DNA from: an uncultured Dechloromonas sp.
GTDB taxonomy: Bacteria; Pseudomonadota; Gammaproteobacteria; Burkholderiales; Rhodocyclaceae
Direction of reading: 5' to 3'
Length of the DNA: 64,000 nt
Assembly (NCBI RefSeq): GCF_945957265.1
Contig: NZ_CAMFKO010000001.1
Location: 124,001-188,000, forward strand
Position 1 is the stretch's first letter, and every line of letters starts with the position of its first letter. Below the pieces are notes generated by a model. It was not told the DNA's origin, searched no databases, and saw only the letters and a list, made by a program, of their open reading frames with translations. The position numbers were made by a program, and so were the translations under genes. Positions 9,436 to 17,079 of this stretch are shown here, piece by piece.

Positions 9436-10005
9436 ATGAACAAGCAACTCGCCACCCTCGCCCTCGCCATCGCTGCCGCCGCGCCGGCCTTCGCCGCGCC
9501 GGAAACCTTCGTCGCCGACGGCACCCACACCTTCTCGCGCTTCTCGTACAGCCACTTCGGCTACTCGACCCAGCTCTCGCGCTTCAACAAGAACAGCGGC
9601 AAGGTCGTCTTCGACAAGGTCGCCAAGACCGGCTCGGTCGACATCGTGATCGACGCCAAGTCGGTCGACACCGGCTCCGACGTTTTCAACGAGCACATCC
9701 AGGGCGAAGACTTCCTCGACACCGCCAAGTATCCGACCGCCACCTTCAAGTCCACCAAGGTCGTCTTCGAAGGCGACAAGCCGGCCAAGATCGAAGGCAA
9801 CCTGACCCTGAAGGGCGTCACCAAGCCGGTCACCCTGACCGTCACCTCCTTCCAGGCCATGCCGCACCCGATGCTGAAGAAGGACGCCATCGGCGCCAAC
9901 GCCTGGACCGTGGTCAAGCGTTCCGAATTCAACGCCGGCAAGTACGCGCCGTACGTCGGCGACGACGTGCGCATCGACGTGGCGATCGAAGCGATCAAGG
10001 AATAA
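9436..10005 (+). CDS. YceI family periplasmic protein (second copy)
   Basis: 189 aa, ATG 9436 after ATCGGAGAAA. Signal peptide ends at APAFA-APE. The mature domain begins THTFSRFSYSHFGYSTQLSRF, the usual YceI start, and contains EDFLDTAKYPTATFKS and LTLKGVTKPVTLTV, typical of the E. coli YceI branch. The C-terminal PMLKKDAIGANAWTVVKRSEF segment is also family-standard. It ends the dioxygenase-b561-YceI-YceI operon and is followed by a strong intrinsic terminator at 10029-10054. Confidence 0.93.
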   Translation: MNKQLATLALAIAAAAPAFAAPETFVADGTHTFSRFSYSHFGYSTQLSRFNKNSGKVVFDKVAKTGSVDIVIDAKSVDTGSDVFNEHIQGEDFLDTAKYPTATFKSTKVVFEGDKPAKIEGNLTLKGVTKPVTLTVTSFQAMPHPMLKKDAIGANAWTVVKRSEFNAGKYAPYVGDDVRIDVAIEAIKE

Positions 10006-10028
10006 GCGGGATTTTCCTCCCCCACGGA

Positions 10029-10054
10029 ACGCCGGCCGCCTGGCCGGCGTTTTT
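10029..10054 (+). terminator. Rho-independent terminator of the YceI operon
   Basis: A perfect 9-bp stem (ACGCCGGCC/GGCCGGCGT) with a 4-nt loop is followed by a run of T, 24 nt after the second YceI stop. Confidence 0.85.
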
Positions 10055-10079
10055 CATGGAGCACCGGCAAGCACTGCCC

Positions 10080-10274
10080 TCACCCCAACCGCCGAACGAT
10101 CCTCCACGCATACAGCAGGCTCGTTTCGCCGAATTCGCTGCCTGTCTCGACATCCTGCCAGCGCGGGTTCTCCGCTCCGGGCGGGCCGAGATAGCGCCAG
10201 TGGCGCTGCTCGCCGCTGCACAGCTCGACCAGATAGACAGCGCCCGGCAGCAGTTCGTCGTCGGCTGAGCTCAC
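10080..10274 (-). CDS. Small hypothetical protein coupled to Fpr
   Basis: 64 aa. The reading frame extends further upstream inside the fpr gene, but a GTG at 10274 overlaps the fpr stop (GTGA), which is the natural translationally coupled start. The product is soluble, with no signal peptide, and has a compact N-terminal segment LLPGAVYLVELCSGEQRHW, followed by RYLGPPG and a tail ending RIVRRLG. It resembles a small beta-barrel or SH3-like fold by its alternating hydrophobic pattern, but I recognise no family. Its coupling to a ferredoxin-NADP reductase suggests an accessory or regulatory role in the same electron-transfer step. Confidence 0.6.
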   Translation of the reverse strand: MSSADDELLPGAVYLVELCSGEQRHWRYLGPPGAENPRWQDVETGSEFGETSLLYAWRIVRRLG

Positions 10275-11080
10275 CAGTAGTTCTCGCTGGCGAAGTTGCC
10301 CGGCTCGCGGCTGCGGTCGGGGCGCAGGCCGCGCGTTTGCAGGATGGCGCGCACGTCGTCGAGCATCTGCGGGTTGCCACAGATCAGCAGGCGCGAGCGC
10401 TCGCGGTCGATGGGCAAACCGACCCGCCTTTCCAGCGATCCGTCGCCCAGCAGCACGTTCAGGCGCTGCCCCAGCCAACCGGGAACCGCCTCGCGGGTCA
10501 CGATGGGCACGTAGTGCAGCCTGGCCTTTTCGCCGGCGAACAGCGCATCGCCCGCCAGCGCCGCGATTTCTTCCTGGTAGGCCAGCTCCTTCGCCAGGCG
10601 CGCGCTGTAGGCCAGCACGATGTTTTCATACTGCCCCCAGACCTCGGGGTCGCGCAGGATGGACAGGAACGGGGCCAGCCCGGTGCCGCTGGCCAGCAAC
10701 CACAAGTCCTGGCCGCCGACAAAGCGGCTGGTCGTCAGATAGCCGTAGGGCGCTTTCTCGACGTAAATCGGCTCGCCGACGCCGAGCCGGGCCAGTCGCT
10801 CCGAAAATGCGCCGTCGGGGACCAGGATGGAGAAAAACTCCAGGTATTCGTCGTAGCTGGCCGACACCATCGAGTAGGGCCGCCACACGACATCCCCGGT
10901 GGCGCCCGCCAGCCCGAGCCGGACGAACTGCCCCGGCTGGAAACGGAAACTCCGGCTGCGCGTGGTCCGGAACGACAGCAGCTTGTCGCACCACGGGCGA
11001 ATCGACAGCACATCTTCCAGCGTGGCCTTGTCGGTCGGCAGCGGCGCCACGCCGGGACGAAAGTTCGTTGCAAACTTCAT
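10271..11080 (-). CDS. fpr: Ferredoxin--NADP(+) reductase, E. coli Fpr subclass
   Basis: 269 aa, start ATG 11080 with GAGGA 7 nt upstream; longer frames run into the intergenic region. FAD-binding domain with RPYSMVSA (RxYS motif) around residue 70, NADP-binding domain with GTGLAPF and SILRDPE, and the CGNPQM motif near the C-terminus. It ends in ENYW, the C-terminal aromatic that stacks on FAD in the E. coli-type (subclass II) Fpr. The enzyme exchanges electrons between NADPH and ferredoxin or flavodoxin, usually in oxidative-stress repair and Fe-S assembly. A second, different Fpr lies at 31135-31911. The first 25 residues extend beyond the usual start, so a downstream start is possible. 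Confidence 0.92.
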   Translation of the reverse strand: MKFATNFRPGVAPLPTDKATLEDVLSIRPWCDKLLSFRTTRSRSFRFQPGQFVRLGLAGATGDVVWRPYSMVSASYDEYLEFFSILVPDGAFSERLARLGVGEPIYVEKAPYGYLTTSRFVGGQDLWLLASGTGLAPFLSILRDPEVWGQYENIVLAYSARLAKELAYQEEIAALAGDALFAGEKARLHYVPIVTREAVPGWLGQRLNVLLGDGSLERRVGLPIDRERSRLLICGNPQMLDDVRAILQTRGLRPDRSREPGNFASENYW

Positions 11081-11148
11081 GGTGAAGTCCTCGGAGCCTA
11101 TCCAGCAAATTCGACCTTGCCGGCTTCCGGGAGTTGCGCCGCCGAATG

Positions 11149-11910
11149 TCAGAAGCGCAACCCGAGCGAGATGCGCGACTGGTTCTCCGCCGAGAAATTG
11201 ACCCTGTGATCCCGTGCCACGCGCAAAAACACATCGCGATAGTCGTAGGTCAGCGCTACGCCATGACCTGAAAGCCTGGGCGCATCCTCGGCTTCGCGGC
11301 CGCTTTTCTCGAAGAGATCGACCGTCAGGCGCTGGCGATCCGCCCACTGCGTGCGCGCAACCAGATGGGTGACCGCCTGTTCGGTATGCAGGCGATTGTC
11401 CCTGACGGTATAGAGGGACAGGTTGGCGCCGGGGATCAGTCTCGTGCCGAGCCCGTAAACGACCGAATCGTTGGGGTCGAAGTTCAGGTTGTAGTAATCC
11501 CTGGCGTTGGTCCGGCCATAGCCCAGCAAGGCATAGACCGAGGTGCCGATTTCCAGGTTGCCCGCCATCCCGGCAAAGCCGTGGGTCGCCAGCTGCAGGG
11601 AGGGTATGAGCCGGGCGTATGCGGTTTCGAGGGTGAACTCGTAGCCGGTCCGCGTCTGCTCGAACTCGGCGCCGCGCCGGTAATGGCCGAGCCAGAACGC
11701 ATGCGCCCCGCCATTGGCGCGCAGGTTGAGGTCGGTGGCGGAATGCTGGTTGGTCGTGGCGTAGTAGGACGGCGTCAGCTTGAAAGCCCACGCCTCGCCG
11801 GCCTCGCCCACGCCCTCCGCCCCGCCCGGCCGCGACGCGTCGGCCACGGCCGGCACCGGGAAGACCGACAACAGCGTCAGCAGCAGCGGCAGGTGTTTTC
11901 CGGAGATCAT
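11149..11910 (-). CDS. Putative outer-membrane beta-barrel protein
   Basis: 253 aa from ATG 11910. Signal peptide HLPLLLTLLSVFPVPAVA. The mature protein has alternating hydrophobic strands, many aromatic residues and periodic turns: AWAFKLTPSYYATTNQ, HAFWLGHYRR, TGYEFTLETAY and a C-terminal SRISLGLRF. The terminal Phe after an alternating strand is the outer-membrane signature. I do not recognise a specific family; it looks like a small 10-12 stranded barrel. It sits between fpr and a CMD protein with about 35-70 nt gaps on the same strand. Upstream of ATG there is no good ribosome site, so the start is not certain. Confidence 0.7.
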   Translation of the reverse strand: MISGKHLPLLLTLLSVFPVPAVADASRPGGAEGVGEAGEAWAFKLTPSYYATTNQHSATDLNLRANGGAHAFWLGHYRRGAEFEQTRTGYEFTLETAYARLIPSLQLATHGFAGMAGNLEIGTSVYALLGYGRTNARDYYNLNFDPNDSVVYGLGTRLIPGANLSLYTVRDNRLHTEQAVTHLVARTQWADRQRLTVDLFEKSGREAEDAPRLSGHGVALTYDYRDVFLRVARDHRVNFSAENQSRISLGLRF

Positions 11911-11945
11911 GGATGCATCATACCCGTTCGCCCCGCCGGCAATGC

Positions 11946-12341
11946 TCAGGCCGGCCCTTCCGTCAGGCAGCCCATGTCCAGCAGCACCTCGTGCGCCGAG
12001 CGGAAGGCATCGATGGCCAGGGGCATGCCGCAATAGATCGCGGCGTGCAGCAGGGTTTCCTGGATGTCGCCGACGCTGGCGCCGTTGTTGATCGCGCCGC
12101 GGACATGGCCCTTGATCTCGTGCGCCCGCCCCAGGGCGGTCAGCATCGACAGGGTGAGCAGGCTGCGCGTCCGGAGGTCCAGCCCGTCGCGACACCAGGT
12201 TGTTCCCCAGGCGTTGCGCGTGACGAATTCCTGCAGCGGCGCCGTGAAGGCATCGACGCCGGCGAAGGCCTTGTCGACAAAGGCCTCGCCCATCACCCGC
12301 CGGCGCATCGCCAGCCCTTGTTCGAATTGCTCGTCGCGCAT
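11946..12341 (-). CDS. Carboxymuconolactone decarboxylase family protein (PcaC-like)
   Basis: 131 aa. ATG 12341 is preceded by AAAGGAAAAGC and was preferred to the in-frame ATG 12356. The domain is a CMD/AhpD-like helical fold: an N-terminal VDAFTAPLQEFVTRNAWGTTW segment, then DLRTRSLLTLSMLTALGR and the C-terminal IQETLLHAAIYCGMPLAIDAFR. This matches gamma-carboxymuconolactone decarboxylase (PcaC) more closely than AhpD, since the CxxC peroxidase pair is absent and a single Cys is seen near YCGMP. No other protocatechuate-pathway genes are in the window, so the true substrate is open. Confidence 0.85.
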   Translation of the reverse strand: MRDEQFEQGLAMRRRVMGEAFVDKAFAGVDAFTAPLQEFVTRNAWGTTWCRDGLDLRTRSLLTLSMLTALGRAHEIKGHVRGAINNGASVGDIQETLLHAAIYCGMPLAIDAFRSAHEVLLDMGCLTEGPA

Positions 12342-12585
12342 GCTTTTCCTTTCCATCCATAAGAAGCAAAAACGGCATTCTCGGCCGATCCCGGTCAGCC
12401 GGCCAGCGCCCTGGCGATTCCCGGGGCGTGCGCCTGCCCGAAGACAGCGGCCGGGAAAATGATGCACATCAGTCGTTTCGCAAGGCCGCCTGCGGCATTT
12501 CGTCGCGCGACACCATGTCGCACCGGGCGTCTCCCGGCCTTCGGTAGCATTCGCCCTTTCCAGGAAAAACCTGCGGGGTTCAGCA

Positions 12586-14646
12586 ATGCAATCAACACAC
12601 GGCAAATTCAGGCCGAGCCGGCTCGCCTGGCTGCTCGCCCTGGCGCTCAGCGGCGTCCAGGCACAGGAGTCCACGGTCGTTCTCGGCGAAGTGACGGTCA
12701 ATTCCGGCAACACCGGCACCCTGCCGACGCGCAGCATCCTGACCTCGGTCGACGTCATGGGCGCCGAGCGGGTCAAGGACAAGAACGTCGCCAACAGCTG
12801 GGAACTGATCGGCCAGATGCCGGGCGTCCAGCTGACCGAATTCCGCCTCGGCGCCGAATCCGGCAAGCCGTCGTTCCGCGCCTTCAACGGCGAAGGCTAC
12901 ATCAACGGCATCAAGCTGCTGATCGATGGCGTGCCGAGCAACGTCAATAGCGGCAACATGCGCTACCTGGACATGATCTTCCCGCTCGACATCGACTACG
13001 TCGAAGTCGTGCGCGGCACCAACGACCCGCGCTACGGCCTGCACAACATCGGCGGCAACATCAACGTCGCCACCCGCCAGGGCGGCAACCATCTCGACGG
13101 GCGCCTGACCTATGGCAGCTTCAACACCCGGGAGCTGCAGGCCGCCCTCGGCCGCGAATCCGGCGGCTTCGCACAAAACTACTTCGTGGCCAAGCAGGAT
13201 ACCGACGGCTACCGCGACCATTCCCGGTCGGAGAAATACAGCCTCGGCGGCAAGTGGTTCTACACCTCCGACGCCGGCGACCTGAAGGCCGGCCTGATCG
13301 CCCGCATCTACCGCCAGGAGGCGGAATCCGCCGGCTACCTGACGGCCGCCGAACTGGGCGCCAACCGCTTCCAGTCGCCGGCCCGGAACGGCAACGACCA
13401 TGACAACCGCGACATGCAGCAACTCAGCGGGCACCTCGACTACCAGATCGCGCCCAGCCTCGCCTACAGCGGCAAGCTGTACTACAACGCCATCGAGGAC
13501 GACCGCCGCGTCACCTACAGCGGCTATGCCGGCAGCACCCTGCCCCGCCAGCGCCGGCTGTGGAACGAGGAGCATACCGGCTGGACCAACACGCTAACCT
13601 GGCAGTCGAGCAGGATGCTGGCCGTCGAAGGGGGCTTCAACTACGAGCACCAGAACAACCGCTACCAGCGCTACCGCTACGCCTACGCGCTGCCGAGCGA
13701 TTTCTCGACGCCGGCCTCGACGCCCAACGACGACAGCTACACCCTGGACAATTTCGGCGCCTATATCCAGGCGATCATCAAACCGGGCGACGCCTGGAAG
13801 ATCGTGCCGGCGATCCGCACCGACACGTTCAAGGGCCACAGCACGCTCAACGCCACCGGTCAGACCTACCCGCTGCAGGACTACGGCTGGATCAACCAGC
13901 CCAAGCTGAGCGTCGTCTACAGCCCGTCGCCCGCCTTCAGCCTCTACGGCAACTGGGGGCGCAGCTTCCAGGTGGTGACCGGTTCGCGCAACCCGGCCTA
14001 CCTGCTGCCCGGCACCGCCACCGTCAGGCCCTCGATCAACACCGGGATCGAGCTCGGCACCAGGTTCCGCCCGCTGGAACGCACCGAGGCGCGCATCGCC
14101 ATCTGGCAACAGGACGCGACCGACGAAGTGGCCAACCTGCCGAGCGCCGGCACGACCCAGAACCTGGGCGAAACACGGCGCAAGGGAGTCGATTTCCAGA
14201 TCACCACCCACCTCGCCGACAAGGTCAAACTGTGGTTCTCGCATGCCTACCAGGAGGCGAAGATCGTCGGCGGCTACAGCGCGGGCGGCACATCGCTGAT
14301 CGGCAAGGAGGTCTTCTCGACCCCGCGCACCATCACCAACCTCGGCGTCGACTACCAGGCCACCGAAAGCCTGCGCTTCGACCTGCAGGGCCGCGCCCAG
14401 GGCAACTATTACATTGACGACCAGAACAGCCAGGGCAAGTACGGCGGCTACGTGCTGTTCGACGGCGGCGTGCACTACGCGCTGAGCAAGCATGTCGGTA
14501 TCGACCTGCAGGTGCGGAACATGTTCGACCGCAAGTACGAATATGCCTGGTACGACAACTTCTTCTACCCGGCCGGCTCGTACCAGCCGATGTTCTCGCC
14601 CGGCGCCGGCCGCTCGGTCTATGCCTCGCTCAACCTGAAGATGTAA
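12586..14646 (+). CDS. TonB-dependent receptor (siderophore-type)
   Basis: 686 aa, ATG 12586. Signal peptide LAWLLALALSGVQAQ; then a plug with TVVLGEVTVNSG, VANSWELIGQMPGVQ, FNGEGYINGIKLLIDG and DYVEVVRGTNDPRYG. The barrel contains the usual WGRSFQ, EARIAIW, GVDFQI and NMFDRKYEYAWYDN motifs and ends in SVYASLNLKM. The closest general resemblance is to iron-siderophore receptors, but the ligand is not determined. It is transcribed divergently from the CMD gene; a TAGCAT hexamer at 12545-12550 may serve as -10. I could not find a convincing Fur box in the 244-nt upstream region. Confidence 0.92.
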   Translation: MQSTHGKFRPSRLAWLLALALSGVQAQESTVVLGEVTVNSGNTGTLPTRSILTSVDVMGAERVKDKNVANSWELIGQMPGVQLTEFRLGAESGKPSFRAFNGEGYINGIKLLIDGVPSNVNSGNMRYLDMIFPLDIDYVEVVRGTNDPRYGLHNIGGNINVATRQGGNHLDGRLTYGSFNTRELQAALGRESGGFAQNYFVAKQDTDGYRDHSRSEKYSLGGKWFYTSDAGDLKAGLIARIYRQEAESAGYLTAAELGANRFQSPARNGNDHDNRDMQQLSGHLDYQIAPSLAYSGKLYYNAIEDDRRVTYSGYAGSTLPRQRRLWNEEHTGWTNTLTWQSSRMLAVEGGFNYEHQNNRYQRYRYAYALPSDFSTPASTPNDDSYTLDNFGAYIQAIIKPGDAWKIVPAIRTDTFKGHSTLNATGQTYPLQDYGWINQPKLSVVYSPSPAFSLYGNWGRSFQVVTGSRNPAYLLPGTATVRPSINTGIELGTRFRPLERTEARIAIWQQDATDEVANLPSAGTTQNLGETRRKGVDFQITTHLADKVKLWFSHAYQEAKIVGGYSAGGTSLIGKEVFSTPRTITNLGVDYQATESLRFDLQGRAQGNYYIDDQNSQGKYGGYVLFDGGVHYALSKHVGIDLQVRNMFDRKYEYAWYDNFFYPAGSYQPMFSPGAGRSVYASLNLKM

Positions 14647-14661
14647 CACCTCACGCCCCGC

Positions 14662-14689
14662 AGCCCAGGCGCCCCCATGCGCCGGGGCT
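14662..14689 (+). terminator. Strong stem-loop after TonB receptor gene
   Basis: A near-perfect GC-rich hairpin (AGCCC/GGGCT outside, GGCGC/GCGCC inside, loop CCCCAT) starts 15 nt after the stop. There is no T-run, so termination here would be weak or Rho-assisted. Confidence 0.35.
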
Positions 14690-14752
14690 GGCGCACGGAA
14701 GCCCTTGCCGGCGCACACAAGGCAGCCGCCTTCTGGCATGCTGTCGGCCGCC

Positions 14753-15928
14753 ATGCTTGCCACGCTCCGCTCCCTGCCCCGCACCGTCTGGTTCATCGGT
14801 CTGATCAGCCTGATCAACGATGCCGCCAGCGACATGCTGTATCCGCTGATCCCGATCTACCTGGCCTCCGTGCTGATGGCCGGACCCCGGGTGCTCGGCC
14901 TGATCGAGGGCATCGCCGAGGCGACGGCCAGCCTGCTCAAGCTGTTCTCGGGGGTGGTGGTCGACCGCACCCGGCGCGCCAAGCCGTGGATCGTCTTCGG
15001 CTACGCCCTGGCCGGCTTCGCCCGGCCGCTGATCGCCTTCGTCACCGCCTGGCCGGCCCTGCTCTGCATCCGTTTTGCCGACCGCATCGGCAAGGGCCTG
15101 CGCTCATCGCCGCGCGACGCGCTGCTCGCCGCCAGCGTTCCCGCCGCGCAGCGCGGCCTCGCCTTCGGCCTGCACCGCGCCATGGACAACGCCGGCGCCA
15201 TCGTCGGCCCGCTCGTCGCGGCCGCCCTGCTGGCCGGCGGCATGGCGCTGCGCGATGTCTTCCTGTGGTCGCTGGTGCCGGCCATCCTGTGCCTGCTGCT
15301 GGCGACGGCGATACGCGAGCCGGCCCACGAAGCCGTCCCCCACCGGCCGTTCGACTGGCGGCTGAACGACATGCCGCCGCCTCTCCGGCGCTACCTGGTC
15401 GTCGTCGCGCTGTTCACGCTGGGCAATTCGTCGAACATGTTCCTGCTCCTGCGGGCCCGCGAGCTGGGCGTCGGCGAAGCCCAGATTCCCTTGCTGTGGG
15501 CCGCCATTTCGGCTGTCGCCACGGTCTTTTCCACGCCGCTGTCGGCGCTCTCCGACCGCTTCGGGCGCCGCCGCCTGCTGGTCGGCGGCTACCTGGCCTA
15601 TGCCATTTTCTATGTCACGCTCGGCAGCCTGGCCAGCGACGGCCTCTGGCTGTTCGCGCTGTTCGGTTTCTACGGCCTGTTCATGGCGGCCACGGAAGGC
15701 GTCGAGAAGGCGCTGGTCGCCGACCTGGCGCCGGCCGACCGGCAGGGAACGGCCTTCGGCTGGTTCAACCTGACCGCCGGCCTCATGCTGCTGCCGGCCT
15801 CGCTGGTCTTCGGCTGGCTGTGGCAGGGCGTGGCCAGCTGGCTGGCATTCGCCTTTTCCGGCGCTTGCGCGCTGCTCGCCGCGCTGTTGATGGCCTGGTG
15901 GGTGCTGCCGGTTCAACGCGCCGATTGA
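14753..15928 (+). CDS. MFS transporter
   Basis: About 391 aa from ATG 14753; an in-frame ATG at 14738 and a TTG at 14705 are alternatives, none with a clear ribosome site. Twelve hydrophobic segments in two six-helix halves. The loop after helix 2 has GVVVDRTRRAKPW, the family motif A (GxxxDRxGRR-like), repeated in the second half as ALSDRFGRRRL. RIGKGLRSSPRDALLAASV between helices 4 and 5 is typical of a subgroup of bacterial exporters next to metal or drug resistance genes. The substrate is unknown. It lies directly upstream of a heavy-metal RND operon, which has its own promoter. Confidence 0.85.
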   Translation: MLATLRSLPRTVWFIGLISLINDAASDMLYPLIPIYLASVLMAGPRVLGLIEGIAEATASLLKLFSGVVVDRTRRAKPWIVFGYALAGFARPLIAFVTAWPALLCIRFADRIGKGLRSSPRDALLAASVPAAQRGLAFGLHRAMDNAGAIVGPLVAAALLAGGMALRDVFLWSLVPAILCLLLATAIREPAHEAVPHRPFDWRLNDMPPPLRRYLVVVALFTLGNSSNMFLLLRARELGVGEAQIPLLWAAISAVATVFSTPLSALSDRFGRRRLLVGGYLAYAIFYVTLGSLASDGLWLFALFGFYGLFMAATEGVEKALVADLAPADRQGTAFGWFNLTAGLMLLPASLVFGWLWQGVASWLAFAFSGACALLAALLMAWWVLPVQRAD

Positions 15929-15942
15929 CAGCCGGCCGGCCT

Positions 15943-15975
15943 CTTAAGGGAGGCTTAATCCGGCGCCGCTAGACT
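15943..15975 (+). promoter_or_regulatory. Promoter of RND operon with PmrA/QseB-type box
   Basis: CTTAAG-GGAGG-CTTAAT at 15943-15959 fits the PmrA box pattern YTTAAK-N5-YTTAAK exactly. A TAGACT -10-like hexamer at 15970-15975 lies 10 nt downstream, so the box overlaps the -35 position, the normal placement for OmpR-family activation. The QseBC/PmrAB-like pair at 25107-27109 is a candidate regulator. Confidence 0.6.
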
Positions 15976-16002
15976 CGTTTCCGACTCACATCGGAACCTG
16001 TC

Positions 16003-17079
16003 ATGCACGCCCGTCTTAGCCCGTATTTCCTGCTGCTGGCGCTCGCCAGCCCGCCCGCCAGCCCGGCCGAAACGCTAACCCTGCAGGCCGCCCAGCTCAA
16101 GGCGCTGGGCATCGCCACGCAAACGGTCGGCGCTGCCGACGACGGCCGCCCGGGCGGCCTGCCCGCCCGCGTCGTCGTGCCCAACGAACAGATGCGCGTC
16201 GTTGCCGCCCCGGTTGGCGGCATGATCGAGCTGCTCGCCGTCGCCCCCGGCGCCAGCGTCAGGCGCGGCCAGGTGGTGGCCCGGCTGGCCAGCCCGCAGG
16301 CGCTCGAACTGCAGCGCGACGCCCTGCAGGCGGGCAGCCAGTCGGCCTTGCTGCAGCAGAACCTGAAACGCGACGAGCAGTTGTTCGCCGAGGGGCTGAT
16401 CGCCGAATCGCGACTGCAGGCCACCCGCGCCGCTGCCGCCCAGGCCGGGGCGCAGGCCAGCGAACGCCGGCAGGGCCTGGCGCTGGCCGGTATCGCGCCG
16501 GGCAAGCTGGGCGGGCCCTTGTCGCTGCTCGCCCCGATCGATGGCATCGTGCTCGAGCAGGCTGCGCAGCTGGGGCAGCGCGTCGAGGCCTCGGCGCCGA
16601 TCTACCGCATCGCCCGCCTGTCGCCGCTGTGGCTGGAAATCCAGGCGCCGCTCGGCCTGGCGGCGGGCTTGCGCGAAGGCATGCCGGTCAAGCTGGCCAA
16701 CTCGGCGGTGAGCGGCAAGCTGATCGCGGTCGGCCGGGTGGTCGACAGCGCGAGCCAGAGCGTCCTGCTGCGGGCTGCGGTGAGCAAGGGAGCGGAAACG
16801 CTGACCCCGGGCCAGGTCGTCGAGGTGGAACTGGCCGGTGCCGACCGGACGGGCCAGCGCCTGCCCGCCGCGGCGCTGTTCCGCCACGACGGAAAGACCT
16901 TCGCCTTTGTTCAGGTTAGCAGCGACGACCAGGGCGCCAGTTTCGCGGCGCGCCCCCTGCGCGTCGTCAGCCAGGGGGGCGAGACGGTCGCCGTCGAGGG
17001 CATCAAGGCCAACGAACGGGTGGCGGTGAAAGGCGTTTCGGCGCTGAAAGCCATGCTCACCGGGGTCGGGAAAGAATAA
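16003..17079 (+). CDS. Heavy-metal RND efflux periplasmic adaptor subunit (CzcB/CusB type)
   Basis: 358 aa, ATG 16003. Short signal peptide (YFLLLALASPPASPA). Membrane fusion protein layout: a lipoyl half-motif with APVGGMIELLAVAPGASVRRGQVVARLASP, a helical hairpin rich in Ala/Gln/Leu (about residues 100-165), the second lipoyl half (LLAPIDGIVLEQAAQLGQRVE), then a beta-barrel and a membrane-proximal domain ending NERVAVKGVSALKAML. It links the inner-membrane pump to the outer-membrane factor. The stop overlaps the start of the pump gene (TAATG). The short length fits the HME-RND adaptors lacking extra metal-binding domains. Confidence 0.92.
   Translation: MHARLSPYFLLLALASPPASPAETLTLQAAQLKALGIATQTVGAADDGRPGGLPARVVVPNEQMRVVAAPVGGMIELLAVAPGASVRRGQVVARLASPQALELQRDALQAGSQSALLQQNLKRDEQLFAEGLIAESRLQATRAAAAQAGAQASERRQGLALAGIAPGKLGGPLSLLAPIDGIVLEQAAQLGQRVEASAPIYRIARLSPLWLEIQAPLGLAAGLREGMPVKLANSAVSGKLIAVGRVVDSASQSVLLRAAVSKGAETLTPGQVVEVELAGADRTGQRLPAAALFRHDGKTFAFVQVSSDDQGASFAARPLRVVSQGGETVAVEGIKANERVAVKGVSALKAMLTGVGKE

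Noticed and set aside
10541-10600. Possible fusion of the outer-membrane barrel and Fpr into one 506-aa protein
   Set aside because: The long frame crosses an intergenic region in the wrong phase for the barrel; each gene has its own start and signals.
12450-12585. Fur box upstream of the second TonB receptor
   Set aside because: Only scattered A/T triplets; no GATAAT-type hexamer array matching the consensus.
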